Position numbers and translations under genes: made by a program. From Arthrobacter frigidicola (GTDB lineage Bacteria > Actinomycetota > Actinomycetes > Actinomycetales > Micrococcaceae), in contig QZVU01000001.1 of NCBI GenBank assembly GCA_003602285.1, positions 496,001-560,000 of the forward strand: a stretch of DNA of 64,000 bases, given 5' to 3'. Below, piece by piece: positions 34,663 through 48,938 of this stretch. The first letter of the stretch is position 1. Every line of letters begins with the position of its first letter. Under the pieces are notes generated by a model that worked only from the letters and a program-made list of their open reading frames with translations, had not been told where the DNA came from and did no database searches.

Positions 34663-34700
34663 GAAAAAGACCCCCGTGCCGGAAGGCCGGGGGTCTTTTT
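34663..34700. terminator. Strong bidirectional terminator between rsrA and bL37
   Basis: AAAAAGACCCCCG (from 34664) pairs with CGGGGGTCTTTTT (to 34700). A run before and T run after make it a classical intrinsic terminator in both directions. Confidence 0.92.
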
Positions 34701-34715
34701 GCTGTGTTCCAACGA

Positions 34716-34790
34716 TCAGGTGTTGGGACGCTTACCGTGGTTAGCGCCTCCGCGCTTACGGTCGCGGCGCTTGCGTGCTCGCTTGCTCAT
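34716..34790 (-). CDS. 50S ribosomal protein bL37
   Basis: A 24-residue, very basic protein (MSKRARKRRDRKRGG, then ANHGKRPNT) with a perfect AAGGAGG six bases before the ATG. It matches the small actinobacterial ribosomal protein first seen in mycobacterial 50S structures (bL37), whose members share KRxRKxRDRK and NHGKRPN. Too short for normal ORF calling. It is convergent with rsrA across the strong terminator; a bL37 gene near sigR-rsrA is common in this phylum. Confidence 0.9.
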   Translation of the reverse strand: MSKRARKRRDRKRGGANHGKRPNT

Positions 34791-34936
34791 GGCTGGCCTC
34801 CTTAGATATGCCTACAGAACTGCATTCAAGTCTCCCACATCCGGCGGATGCCTCCTAAACGCCCTGCGGCCCTCGGCGCCCGGCGCGCAGGCCCGCCCTA
34901 GGATGGGGGCACAGCACCTACCGAGGGAGATTTCCA

Positions 34937-35902
34937 ATGCGCGCCGCCTACGTCGAAGCGACATCGAAGGACAACCCGCTCGGGGCCCTGCGGGTGGGGG
35001 AGTTCGAGCCGCCCGCGCCGCCGGACGGGTTCCGCCGGGTGAGGGTAGTGGCCTCCGCGTTGAACCGCCACGACCTGTTCTCCCTTCAAGGGGTGGGCCT
35101 GCCGGATGAGCGCCTCCCCATGGTCCTCGGGTGCGATGCGGCGGGGGTCGACGACGAGGGGCGCAGCGTGATCGTGCACTCGGTGCTGTCCTCGCCGGGA
35201 TGGGAGGGTGATGAGACCCTCGATCCACAGCGTTCCCTGCTCTCCGAACGTTATCCGGGCACCATGGCGGACTACGTGTGGGTGCCCGAACGCAACCTGG
35301 TGCCCAAGCCCGAGGACCTTTCCTTCGAGGAGGCCGCCTGCCTTCCGACGGCCTGGCTGACCGCCTACCGGATGCTGTTCACCGTCTCGCCCGCGGCCCC
35401 CGGTTCGACGATCCTGGTCCAGGGCTCGGGCGGCGGCGTCTCCACGGCCCTGATCAGCCTCGCGGCGGCCGCCGGCTTCCGCGTCTGGGTCACGGGCAGG
35501 AACGCCGAGAAGCTCGACCGTGCCCGCGCCCTGGGAGCCGCGGACACCTTCGAGGCCGGTGCCCGCCTGCCGGAGCGGGTCGACGTCGTGTTCGACTCCG
35601 TCGGCGAGGCGACCTGGTCGCACTCGCTCAAGGCGCTGCGGCCCGGGGGAGCGGTGGTGACCTGCGGCGCCACCAGCGGGCCGGCGCCCTCGGCGGAGCT
35701 GAACCGGGTGTTCTTCCTCCAGCTGCGGGTCCTCGGCTCCACCATGGGCACCCGGGACGAGCTGCTACGGCTGACCCGGTTCCTGGCGGCCACAGGCGTA
35801 CGCCCGCCGATCGACTCGGTGCTCGGCCTCGAGGAGGCGGCGGAGGGCTTCGCCCGGATGGCCGCCGGCGACGTGTTCGGCAAGATCGTCTTCCGGCACT
35901 GA
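34937..35902 (+). CDS. Zinc-type alcohol dehydrogenase-like oxidoreductase (MDR family)
   Basis: 321 residues of the medium-chain dehydrogenase/reductase superfamily. The GroES-like half (residues 1-120) has RVVASALNRHDLFSLQGVG and MVLGCDAAGVDDEG; the Rossmann half has ILVQGSGGGVSTALISLAAAAGFRVWVTGRNAEKLDRARALGA. The catalytic-zinc cysteine/histidine pair and structural-zinc cysteines are absent, so this is a zinc-free quinone-oxidoreductase-like NADPH enzyme. GAGGGAG precedes the ATG, with TAGGAT about 33 bases upstream as a possible -10. Substrate unknown; a terminator follows. Confidence 0.9.
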   Translation: MRAAYVEATSKDNPLGALRVGEFEPPAPPDGFRRVRVVASALNRHDLFSLQGVGLPDERLPMVLGCDAAGVDDEGRSVIVHSVLSSPGWEGDETLDPQRSLLSERYPGTMADYVWVPERNLVPKPEDLSFEEAACLPTAWLTAYRMLFTVSPAAPGSTILVQGSGGGVSTALISLAAAAGFRVWVTGRNAEKLDRARALGAADTFEAGARLPERVDVVFDSVGEATWSHSLKALRPGGAVVTCGATSGPAPSAELNRVFFLQLRVLGSTMGTRDELLRLTRFLAATGVRPPIDSVLGLEEAAEGFARMAAGDVFGKIVFRH

Positions 35903-35937
35903 TCGGGCCCGCACTGATCTGGCCGGCCTAGCACGCA

Positions 35938-35970
35938 GCAGGCCCCCGACGGAAGGTCGGGGGCCTGCTG
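35938..35970. terminator. Terminator hairpin between convergent genes
   Basis: GCAGGCCCCCGAC pairs with GTCGGGGGCCTGC around GGAAG. It separates the oxidoreductase (+) and the peptide ABC ATPase (-). Confidence 0.85.
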
Positions 35971-35988
35971 TCTGCTCGGACAGTACCT

Positions 35989-37776
35989 CTAGGACGCTGT
36001 TGTGCCTGCTGCCAGGATCGCGTTGCGCTGTTCGCGCCGCACAGCCTGCTCCGTGGGGTCCGGCACCGGTGCCGCGGCGAGGAGCCGTCGGGTGTACGGG
36101 TCGCGGGGATACTTCAGCACCTGCTCGGTGGTGCCCTGCTCTACAAGGCGGCCCTTGCTGAGCACCGCGATGTGGCTGGCGAGCAGCTCGACCACGGCAA
36201 GGTCGTGGCTGACGAACAGGCAGGCGAAGCCCCGCTCGCGCTGCAGCTCCTGCAGCAGCTTCAGCACCGCGGCCTGCACCGACACGTCAAGGGCCGACGT
36301 CGGCTCGTCGGCGACGAGGAGGGACGGCCGGAGCGACAGGGCCCGGGCGATGCCCACCCGCTGGCGCTGGCCACCTGAGAGCTCGTGCGGGTACCGGTTC
36401 CGGAAGGAGACCGGCAGCTGCACGTCCTCAAGCAGGCCCTGCACCCGCCGGTCGAGATCGGCCCGGGAGAGCTTCTCGTGCAGGTACAGCGGCTCACCGA
36501 TGCTGTCCCCGATGGAGAGGCGCGGATTCAGCGAGGCGGCCGGGTCCTGGAAGACGATGGCGAACTTTTTGCGCAGCGGCAGGATCTGCCGGGCCGAGAG
36601 CGAGGTGATGTCCGTCCCCGCGATCCGCACGCTGCCTGCACTGGTCCGGATCAGCCCGGTGACCGCCCGGGCGATGGTCGACTTGCCCGAGCCCGACTCG
36701 CCGACCAGCCCCATGACTTCCCCAGGCAGGATGGTGAAGGACACGTCGTGAACCGCCTTGAAGGGCGGCTGCCGGAACCGGCCGGGATACTCGATGTCCA
36801 CGCCCGAAAGCTCAAGCGCTGGCACGGTGCCGGCTGCGGTGTGCTCTTGCCGGTGCGCCAGGGCGCGCTCGGCGTAGTCCTCGTGGATCCGGATGCTGCC
36901 GTCGACGACCTCGACGTCGGTGAGGACCCCGCCGACCTTCGAGCCCAGGTACGGCACCGCGTCGAGCAGTTGGCGGGTGTATGGCTCCTTCGGGGTGAGG
37001 AAGAGCTGCTGCGAGGGGGCGGACTCCACGATCCGGCCCCGCTCCATCACCACGATGTGGTCGGCCAGGTCCGCCACCACCCCCATGTCGTGGGTGATCA
37101 GCAGGATGGCGCTGCGCAGGCGCTTGTTGAGCCGGCGCAGCAGTTCGAGGACCTCGGCCTGCACGGTGACGTCGAGCGCCGTTGTCGGTTCGTCAGCGAT
37201 GAGCAGCATTGGGTCGTTGGCCAGGGCGATGGCGATCATCGCCCGCTGGCGCTGCCCGCCGGAGAACTGGTGCGGATAGGAGTCGTAGCGCCGCTCCGGC
37301 TCGGGGATCTCAACCATGCGCAGCAGCTCAATCGCCCGTTCCTTGGCGGCCGCGGGGGAGGCCTCGGTGTGCTGCTCGACCGCCTCGCGGATCTGCTCGC
37401 CCACGGTCAGCACCGGGTTGAGCGCCGTCATCGGTTCCTGGAAGATCATCGCGACGTCATTGCCGCGGATCCGGCGCAGGGTCTTCTGCGGGGCGCCGAT
37501 CAGCTCCTTGCCCATCAGCCGGGCGCTGCCCCTGAAGCGGCCGTTGCGGGGCAGCAGCCCCAGCAGCGCCATCGAGGACATGCTCTTGCCGGAGCCGGAC
37601 TCGCCCACGATGGCGAGGATCTCGCCGGGGTGGATGTCGTAGGAGACGTCCTCGGCGGCCATCACCCATTCATTGTCGACGCTGAAGTCGACGCCGAGAC
37701 CGCGCACCGAGAGGATGGGGCCGTCGGCGGGGGACACGGCGTCGTCGGAGAGCGTCCCGGTGTGCTCAGCTGTCAT
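35989..37776 (-). CDS. Oligopeptide ABC importer, fused double ATPase
   Basis: 595 residues from the ATG at 37776, which overlaps the stop of the second permease (ATGA). It is a fusion of two ATPases equivalent to DppD and DppF. NBD1 (about 23-290) has [43 protein letters not shown]2 (about 320-590) has [41 protein letters not shown]. Both halves carry full Walker and signature motifs, so both should hydrolyse ATP. Last gene of the operon. The cargo is a peptide or similar solute. Confidence 0.94.
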   Translation of the reverse strand: MTAEHTGTLSDDAVSPADGPILSVRGLGVDFSVDNEWVMAAEDVSYDIHPGEILAIVGESGSGKSMSSMALLGLLPRNGRFRGSARLMGKELIGAPQKTLRRIRGNDVAMIFQEPMTALNPVLTVGEQIREAVEQHTEASPAAAKERAIELLRMVEIPEPERRYDSYPHQFSGGQRQRAMIAIALANDPMLLIADEPTTALDVTVQAEVLELLRRLNKRLRSAILLITHDMGVVADLADHIVVMERGRIVESAPSQQLFLTPKEPYTRQLLDAVPYLGSKVGGVLTDVEVVDGSIRIHEDYAERALAHRQEHTAAGTVPALELSGVDIEYPGRFRQPPFKAVHDVSFTILPGEVMGLVGESGSGKSTIARAVTGLIRTSAGSVRIAGTDITSLSARQILPLRKKFAIVFQDPAASLNPRLSIGDSIGEPLYLHEKLSRADLDRRVQGLLEDVQLPVSFRNRYPHELSGGQRQRVGIARALSLRPSLLVADEPTSALDVSVQAAVLKLLQELQRERGFACLFVSHDLAVVELLASHIAVLSKGRLVEQGTTEQVLKYPRDPYTRRLLAAAPVPDPTEQAVRREQRNAILAAGTTAS

Positions 37777-38807
37777 TGCTTGATCCTTGTCTGCTTGGGA
37801 TCGAAGGCGTCGCGCAGGCCGTCTCCGATGAAGTTCACGGCGAGGGCGATGCCGACGATGAAGGCGCCGGGCCACAGGAACAGCCAGGGCCGCACCGTGA
37901 GGGCCGAGCGGTTGTCGTTAATGGCCTTGCCGAGCGAGGTGTCGGGCGAGACGACGCCGAGTCCGAGGTAGCTGAGGGCCGTCTCGAGCAGGATCGCCCC
38001 GGAAATCGCGAGGGTCGCGAAGACGATGATCACGCCGACGGTGTTGGGCAGGATATGCCGGAAGATGATCCGGGCCGAACTCGCGCCCACCGACTTCGCC
38101 GACTCGACGAATTCCTTCTCGCGCAGCGAGAGGAACTCTCCGCGGACGATCCGGGCCAGGCCGGTCCAGGTGACCAGGCCGAGGAAGACGCCGAAGGGAA
38201 GGATGCCGAAGCGCGCCACGACGCCGGCCATCACCGCGGCGATGACCACCGTGGGGATGGTGATGACGACGTCGGTGATGCGCATTAGGACGGCCTCCGT
38301 CCAGCCCCGGAAGTATCCGGCGATGGCCCCGACCGCGGTGCCGACGAGCGTCGCGACCAGGCCGACGGTCATGGCGATGATCAGGGAGGTCTGGATTCCG
38401 CGCATGGTCAGCGCGAAGTAGTCACGGCCCAGCACGTCCTGCCCGAAGGGGTGCTCACCGAGACTGAACGGCCAGAGCGTCAGGGTCGGCCTGCCCTCAT
38501 TGAAGCGGGCGCCGAGCACGTCGTACTCCTTGTTCCACCAGCCGGGGATCCCTGCCACCCCGATGGAGCTGAAGGACAACAGGACGATCAGGGCCAGCAG
38601 GCCCATGCCGGCCAGGGCGCCCTTGTGGCGGAAGAAGCGCTCGCGCACCAGGCGGCCCTGGCTCTTGGCCTCGGTGGTGCGGATGCGCTCGGTCTGCTGC
38701 CGGGTGGGTGCGCCGCGGGCGATGTCGGTGTCCTGGCTCGCGAGCGTCATTTCGGATAGCTCAACCTGCGGGCGGGAATCTGCCGGCTCGATGTCGGATC
38801 TGCTCAT
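37773..38807 (-). CDS. Oligopeptide ABC importer permease (DppC type)
   Basis: 344 residues. After a 60-residue polar cytoplasmic start there are six membrane helices and the OppC N-terminal element (FRHKGALAGMGLLALIVLLSF). The EAA coupling loop EFVESAKSVGASSARIIFRHILPN contacts the ATPase. Its stop overlaps the start of the fused ATPase, and it begins 10 bases after the first permease. Confidence 0.93.
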   Translation of the reverse strand: MSRSDIEPADSRPQVELSEMTLASQDTDIARGAPTRQQTERIRTTEAKSQGRLVRERFFRHKGALAGMGLLALIVLLSFSSIGVAGIPGWWNKEYDVLGARFNEGRPTLTLWPFSLGEHPFGQDVLGRDYFALTMRGIQTSLIIAMTVGLVATLVGTAVGAIAGYFRGWTEAVLMRITDVVITIPTVVIAAVMAGVVARFGILPFGVFLGLVTWTGLARIVRGEFLSLREKEFVESAKSVGASSARIIFRHILPNTVGVIIVFATLAISGAILLETALSYLGLGVVSPDTSLGKAINDNRSALTVRPWLFLWPGAFIVGIALAVNFIGDGLRDAFDPKQTRIKQ

Positions 38808-38817
38808 GATTCGGCTC

Positions 38818-40350
38818 CTAGCTCAGGGTGATGCGCGGGTCGAGGAACGCGTAGGCGATGTCGGCGAGCATGTTGAACAGCACCGCCGCCGTTCCCACGA
38901 CGAGGAAGAAGGCCATCACGGGGCCGGGATCGACGGTGTGGACGCCGTCGACGAACATCTTGCCCATGCCGTTCCAGCCGAAGACCGTCTCGGTGATCAC
39001 AGCCCCGCCGAGCACGCCGGCGAAGTCGAACGCCATCAGCGTGGTGATCGGGATCATCGCGTTGCGGAAGGCGTGCTTCACCAGCACCGTCCGCTCGCTG
39101 AGCCCCTTGGCCCGCGCCGTCCGGATGTAGTCCTGGTTCATCACATCGAGCTGGCTCGCCCGCGTGTACCGCGTGTAGGTGGCGAAGGAGATCAGCGTGA
39201 TGGCGATGGTCGGCAGGATCAGGTGCAGCGCGTAATCGAGGTTGGTCTCCCAGAAGCCTCCGGAGAGGTTCGGGGACTCGGAGCCGGTGGTGGGGATCGG
39301 TCGGCCGCCGGCCCGTGCCGAGAGTTCGGGGTAGGCCTGCAGGAGCCGGTCGAGGAAGATCAGCAGTCCGATGCTGAAGGCGATCACCGCGGAGATCCGC
39401 GCCGCACGCGCCCGGTAGGGGCCGCCGACGAACCCGCCGGCAACGTAGGCGGCGGCCACCGTGAGGCCGAGCAGGGCGAGGACGGTCAGCCAGTTGGGAT
39501 CGGCCAGCAGCGGGATGGAGAGGAGATACCCGGCATAGCCGACGGCGGCGGCGGTCAGTGCGGCATAGAGGATGCGGCGGCGCCGGAACCCGGCGAGCAG
39601 GGCGGTCCAGAGCAGGGCCACGGCCCCCGCCGAGATCAGCATGCCGACCGGGCCCAGGCCCGGAGTAACGAACCAGCCGGTCACCAGCAGCAGCCACAGG
39701 GCGACGGCGGTTGCCGCGGCGGCGATGCCGAAGACCGCAAGCCTGCGCTTCCTGTCGCCGCCGACGACGACGGCCCAGATGACGCCGGCGACCACCCCGA
39801 CGAGCAGGATGGTCAGGTAGGGGAACTGCGGATTGGCAAGCCACGTATTGAGGTCGATCGCCAGGTACTGCTTGAGCAGAGTCGAGAGCCAGAACAGCGG
39901 CAGCGAGAACAGGACGAAGGAGATGAAGGTGATCGAGTAGTCGAACGTCGTGTACTGGCGGATCGCCGTGACGATGCCCACGACCACCCCGAGGACCAGG
40001 GCGATCACCGTGGCCACCAGCACGAGGCGGAAGGTCGAGCCGATGGCGCTTTCGAGCTGGGGGAGGACGGCATTTCCCGAGCGGTCGGTGCCGAGGGTGC
40101 AGTCGACGCCGCCCGGGACGAGGCAGTGGCCAAGGTCTTGAAGCCACAGGAAGTAGCGCATGAGCGGTGGCTGGTCGAGGTTCATCGCCTCGGTGCGTGC
40201 GGCGATGGTTGCCTTCTTCGCCGAGCCCGAGGCCTCACCGAGGTCGCTGAGGGGATCGCCCGACGAGATGACGAGGAAAAACATGAGCGTCGTGGCCGCC
40301 GCCATGATGAAAAAGGAGATGACTAAACGTTTGGCAATGAAAAACAACAC
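38818..40350 (-). CDS. Oligopeptide ABC importer permease (DppB type) with extra membrane domain
   Basis: 510 residues from a GTG at 40350 (TAGGAG eight bases upstream). The family start LFFIAKRLVISFFIMAAATTLMFF and the EAA loop DYIRTARAKGLSERTVLVKHAFRNAMIP (408-435) identify DppB, but normal members have 300-340 residues. The excess lies at about 173-340 between the third and fourth core helices and holds roughly six extra hydrophobic segments (for example LTILLVGVVAGVIWAVVV and AVIAFSIGLLIFL). The frame is continuous, so this is an inserted membrane domain, not an assembly error. Its role is unknown. Confidence 0.9.
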   Translation of the reverse strand: MLFFIAKRLVISFFIMAAATTLMFFLVISSGDPLSDLGEASGSAKKATIAARTEAMNLDQPPLMRYFLWLQDLGHCLVPGGVDCTLGTDRSGNAVLPQLESAIGSTFRLVLVATVIALVLGVVVGIVTAIRQYTTFDYSITFISFVLFSLPLFWLSTLLKQYLAIDLNTWLANPQFPYLTILLVGVVAGVIWAVVVGGDRKRRLAVFGIAAAATAVALWLLLVTGWFVTPGLGPVGMLISAGAVALLWTALLAGFRRRRILYAALTAAAVGYAGYLLSIPLLADPNWLTVLALLGLTVAAAYVAGGFVGGPYRARAARISAVIAFSIGLLIFLDRLLQAYPELSARAGGRPIPTTGSESPNLSGGFWETNLDYALHLILPTIAITLISFATYTRYTRASQLDVMNQDYIRTARAKGLSERTVLVKHAFRNAMIPITTLMAFDFAGVLGGAVITETVFGWNGMGKMFVDGVHTVDPGPVMAFFLVVGTAAVLFNMLADIAYAFLDPRITLS

Positions 40351-40394
40351 TGGGGGGGCTCCTAGGGACGGTCTGCAGATGAGCCGGGTGCCGT

Positions 40395-40434
40395 CAGAAG
40401 GGCGGGCAGACCCAAGGATCTGCCCGCCCTTCTG
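40395..40434 (-). terminator. Internal terminator of the peptide importer operon
   Basis: A 16-base perfect stem, CAGAAGGGCGGGCAGA with its complement, and an 8-base loop between the binding-protein gene and the permeases. Partial read-through here would give excess binding protein. Confidence 0.8.
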
Positions 40435-40454
40435 CACAGCCCCGCGTCAGCGGG

Positions 40455-42233
40455 TTACTTCTTCTTCGTCCACTCGTAGGCGTTCCAGGTCAGGCCCGTC
40501 TGCGTCGGGTTGGGCTGGACGCCCTCGACCTTGGAGTTCCAGGCGTTGATGCCCGGGTTGGCGTAGAGCACCACGTTGTACTGGGTCTCGGCGAGCCGCT
40601 GCTCCAGTTCGGTCTTCATCTCGACGACCTTTTCGGGGTCGGTGTTCGTGACGATTTCCTTCCAGATGCTGTCGACCTTCTCGTCCTTGTAGCCGCCGAA
40701 GTTCTGCTCGCCCTCTGAGACGTAGATCGACTCGGCAGAGGCCACGAGGCCGGATCCGGCCCAGCCGAAGAGCACGGCGTCCCAGGAACCGGGCTGAGCG
40801 AGCATTGCGGCCCACTCCTCCTCGGGCTGGGGGATGATCTCAAAGCCGGCCTCGTCGCAGGAGTCCTTCATGAGGGCGACCATGTCGGCGCGCAGCTGGC
40901 TGGTGGAGGAGTACATCAGGCTCACCTTGACCGGCTCGGTCTTGCCGGCGTCGGCCAGCAGGGCCTTGGCGCCCTCGATGTCGAGCTCGGCGTTCTCGGT
41001 GGCCGCGGGGGCACCCTCAAGCACCGTGTCGTAGTCGGGCTGGGCTGGCTGGTACTCGCGCAGGTCCATCACCTTGCCCTCGGGCTCGATGGGCTTGACG
41101 AACTTCTCGACCATGTCCTCGCGCGGCATGCACTTGGCGAAGGCCTGGCGCACCTTGAGGTCCTCGAAGACGTCGCCGGGCCGCTGGGCAAGGTCCACGT
41201 GGGAGAAGGTGAGGGTTTCACCGGTCTCCACCTCGATGGTCTCGCCGATCTGCTCAAGCGCAGACTTGGTGTCGACCGTCGGGCTCGAGGGGTCGATGAC
41301 GTCGACGTCGCCGTTCTCCAGGGCCTGGACGGCTTCTTCGTCGACGACCGTCTTGTAGACGAGGGTCTCGGTCTTGGCCGCGCGCTCCTTGCCCCAGTAC
41401 TCCTCGTTCTTGACCAGGGTCAGCGTGCCGTTGACCGCGTTGTCCAGCTTGTAGGGGCCGGAGGAGGGAATCAGTGCCTCGTCGGGGAGGCTGGGAAGGT
41501 CGGCCTCGTAGTTCCAGCCGGTGTTCCAGAACTCGGCGACGGGCTTGAGCGCCTCGATGTCGGTGCCCTTGATCGCTTCGATGAGCTCGGCGCCGTCACC
41601 CTCGGGGGACAGTCCGCCCTGCTCCGCCGCGATGTGGGCCGGCATCATGGGCTCGGAGAGGAGCGATTCCCAGTCGGCGTAGGGCTCGGAGTAGACGAAC
41701 TCGAACTCCTTGTCGCCGGCCTCGCCCTCGGGGAGCTCGATCTGGGCGAAGCCGTTGGTCGAGGCGGCCTGGAACAGGTCGGTTTCGGCGCCGGTATCGG
41801 GGTCCTTCTCGCCGCTCGGGTGCTTGCCGGAGGCGGCGGCCCACTGCAGCAGGACGTCGTCGAAGTCGATCGGAGTCCCGTCGGACCAGACAGCATCCTC
41901 ATTGATGCTGTACTTGACGGTCAGCGGGTCGTCGCTCGTCTTTTCGAAGGTGCCGAAATCTTCGTTGCGCTCCAGCTCGCCGTCGGCGTTGAAGGCGACA
42001 AACGTGCTGTGGACGACGTTGTTCACATAGGTGTTGTAGACGCTGTTGGCGTTGGCGGTGTAGCTGTTGTACGCGTCCGGGGTCTGGCTGATGGCCACAT
42101 TGATGGTCGTGGCGAGCTCTTCCTCTGCAGCCTCAGAGGGCTGCTGCGCCGTCCCGCCGGCCGATCCGCAGGCGCTGAGCAGAAGCACCCCGATGGAAAG
42201 AGCCGCGAGAGAGGCTGTGCGCTTATTACGCAT
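40455..42233 (-). CDS. Oligopeptide ABC importer substrate-binding lipoprotein
   Basis: 592 residues. The lipoprotein signal is MRNKRTASLAALSIGVLLLSAC with lipobox LSAC. The mature part is an acidic cluster C (DppA/OppA) protein: NVAISQTPDAYNSYTA, DPLTVKYSINEDAVWSDGTPIDFDDVLLQWAA, SGPYKLDNAVNGTLTLVKNEEYWG and DVFEDLKVRQAFAKCMPR. First gene of the importer operon, separated from the permeases by a hairpin. An AT-rich stretch at 42290-42400 probably contains the promoter. Confidence 0.93.
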   Translation of the reverse strand: MRNKRTASLAALSIGVLLLSACGSAGGTAQQPSEAAEEELATTINVAISQTPDAYNSYTANANSVYNTYVNNVVHSTFVAFNADGELERNEDFGTFEKTSDDPLTVKYSINEDAVWSDGTPIDFDDVLLQWAAASGKHPSGEKDPDTGAETDLFQAASTNGFAQIELPEGEAGDKEFEFVYSEPYADWESLLSEPMMPAHIAAEQGGLSPEGDGAELIEAIKGTDIEALKPVAEFWNTGWNYEADLPSLPDEALIPSSGPYKLDNAVNGTLTLVKNEEYWGKERAAKTETLVYKTVVDEEAVQALENGDVDVIDPSSPTVDTKSALEQIGETIEVETGETLTFSHVDLAQRPGDVFEDLKVRQAFAKCMPREDMVEKFVKPIEPEGKVMDLREYQPAQPDYDTVLEGAPAATENAELDIEGAKALLADAGKTEPVKVSLMYSSTSQLRADMVALMKDSCDEAGFEIIPQPEEEWAAMLAQPGSWDAVLFGWAGSGLVASAESIYVSEGEQNFGGYKDEKVDSIWKEIVTNTDPEKVVEMKTELEQRLAETQYNVVLYANPGINAWNSKVEGVQPNPTQTGLTWNAYEWTKKK

Positions 42234-42455
42234 TCGTCATCCTTACTGTGCTAGAGGCGCACGGGACCGGTTGGTCAGTCCCGTTCAAGTGGATAGCTCC
42301 AGTGACAGCGATCACACTTCCGTCAGCATAGCCAAGGATTGTTGCCTCGGACACCCAGTAAATAAGTAATAACTGATTCGTTACCTTGCGGAAACATGGC
42401 GAGATTTGGTTTCACAGAAGTAACAGCGTTGTGTCACAGCTTTCACTCCGCCGAA

Positions 42456-42502
42456 CAGCAGAAAACCACCCTTCCGCGGCGGGAAAGGGTGGTTCTCTGC
42501 TG
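42456..42502 (-). terminator. Terminator hairpin after the GDSL-like gene
   Basis: CAGCAGAAAACCACCCTT pairs with AAAGGGTGGTTCTCTGCTG around a GC-rich loop, just after the GDSL-like stop codon on the minus strand. Confidence 0.75.
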
Positions 42503-42531
42503 CTTCGGCGCGGGTTGGCAGGGGCCCGTCC

Positions 42532-43128
42532 CTAGGAGGCCGGAATCTCGAGCCACTGGAACCAGCCCCGGTGGAGCACCAGCCAGGCCATCAGCCCGTA
42601 GCCGGCCTGGCCGGGGGTTCCGCCGTTCGCTGCGAGGTCGTTGCGCCACTGCTCATGGGCCACCAGCGGGGTGAAGGTGTCGATGTAGACGTGCTTGCGG
42701 CGGGTGGTGACGTCGGCGAAGGCCGCCGAGAGTTCTCCCAGCCTGCGGTTGCGCTCGGGGTCCAGCCCGGGGGGAGGCCCGACGACGAGGACCTTGACGC
42801 TCATCTGGGCGGCACCGTCGAGGATGTTCGCTAGGTTCAGCCGGCTGCGCGCGGTGGAGAGGTCGAGGTCCAGGTCCCGGTCGGAGAGGCCGATGACGAG
42901 GCGGTTCTCGAATCCGTCGTCGAACCGGCGCCCGGTCTCCTGCAGCCACCGGTTGGCCAGGGACTCGGTGCCTTCGCGGGGAGCGGCCAGGGGATAGGCC
43001 TCGACCTGCACGCCGTCCGGGGCGGTGCGGGCCATGACGCGTCCGAGCCAGCCCAGCGCGCGCGGATCTCCAAGTCCTGCGAGAAGTTCGTCGCCCACTG
43101 CGGCTAGCCGGATTCTGCGTTGTTCCAC
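42532..43128 (-). CDS. GDSL/SGNH-fold protein lacking catalytic Ser and His
   Basis: 198 residues with an SGNH-hydrolase layout: block I is RIRLAAVGDELLAGLGD, where canonical enzymes have GDS; here residue 14 is Glu, not Ser. Later blocks are recognisable (LVIGLSDRDLDLDLSTARSRLNLANIL; VLVVGPPPGLDPERNRRLGELSAAFA; VYIDTFTPL), but the C-terminal DxxH is DLAANGG, without the histidine. The protein therefore probably does not hydrolyse esters by the usual mechanism and may bind a ligand instead. It lies about 125 bases downstream of kgd on the same strand. Confidence 0.8.
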   Translation of the reverse strand: MEQRRIRLAAVGDELLAGLGDPRALGWLGRVMARTAPDGVQVEAYPLAAPREGTESLANRWLQETGRRFDDGFENRLVIGLSDRDLDLDLSTARSRLNLANILDGAAQMSVKVLVVGPPPGLDPERNRRLGELSAAFADVTTRRKHVYIDTFTPLVAHEQWRNDLAANGGTPGQAGYGLMAWLVLHRGWFQWLEIPAS

Positions 43129-43253
43129 TGGATCCCTCGGTTACTGATTGGTGTCGGTGCACGCACGGATTTCCGCCGTGCGGAACTGGAGTTATGCCTT
43201 AAATGCGTTGGGTGGGGCACAGGTCCCCACCCAACATCATACTGATCGGCCCG

Positions 43254-47078
<3,825 letters not shown>

Positions 47079-47201
47079 TTGGTATACGCCTCTTCCGTAA
47101 GTAGCCCTGAGCGCGGAAAGTCCATCTGTGCGGACGTCCTGGACGGTGGTTAGACCTTCTTCCAGTCTAGTAACACGAACGAGGAACAGGCGAATCACTG
47201 A

Positions 47202-48722
<1,521 letters not shown>

Positions 48723-48731
48723 CCACACCTG

Positions 48732-48762
48732 CCCCGGACGGGAATCCGTTTCCCGTCCGGGG
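48732..48762 (+). terminator. Terminator of guaB1
   Basis: CCCCGGACGGGA (48732-48743) pairs perfectly with TCCCGTCCGGGG (48751-48762), seven-base loop, ten bases after the stop codon. No T run. Confidence 0.7.
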
Positions 48763-48938
48763 GGCCTGGGGTAAACTGAAGCCCTTATGGACAGCTCCTC
48801 TAGGGGCCGGCCGACGAAGCAGCAGGCGTCACGGAACCGTGACCGCGCCCGCCGGGCTTCGTCCGAGGCCGGCAGACCCCGACTTAATGCCCATCACCCT
48901 CTTTCTGCTGCCGTCCCCGGCCGGGCGGTGAACCGTCT

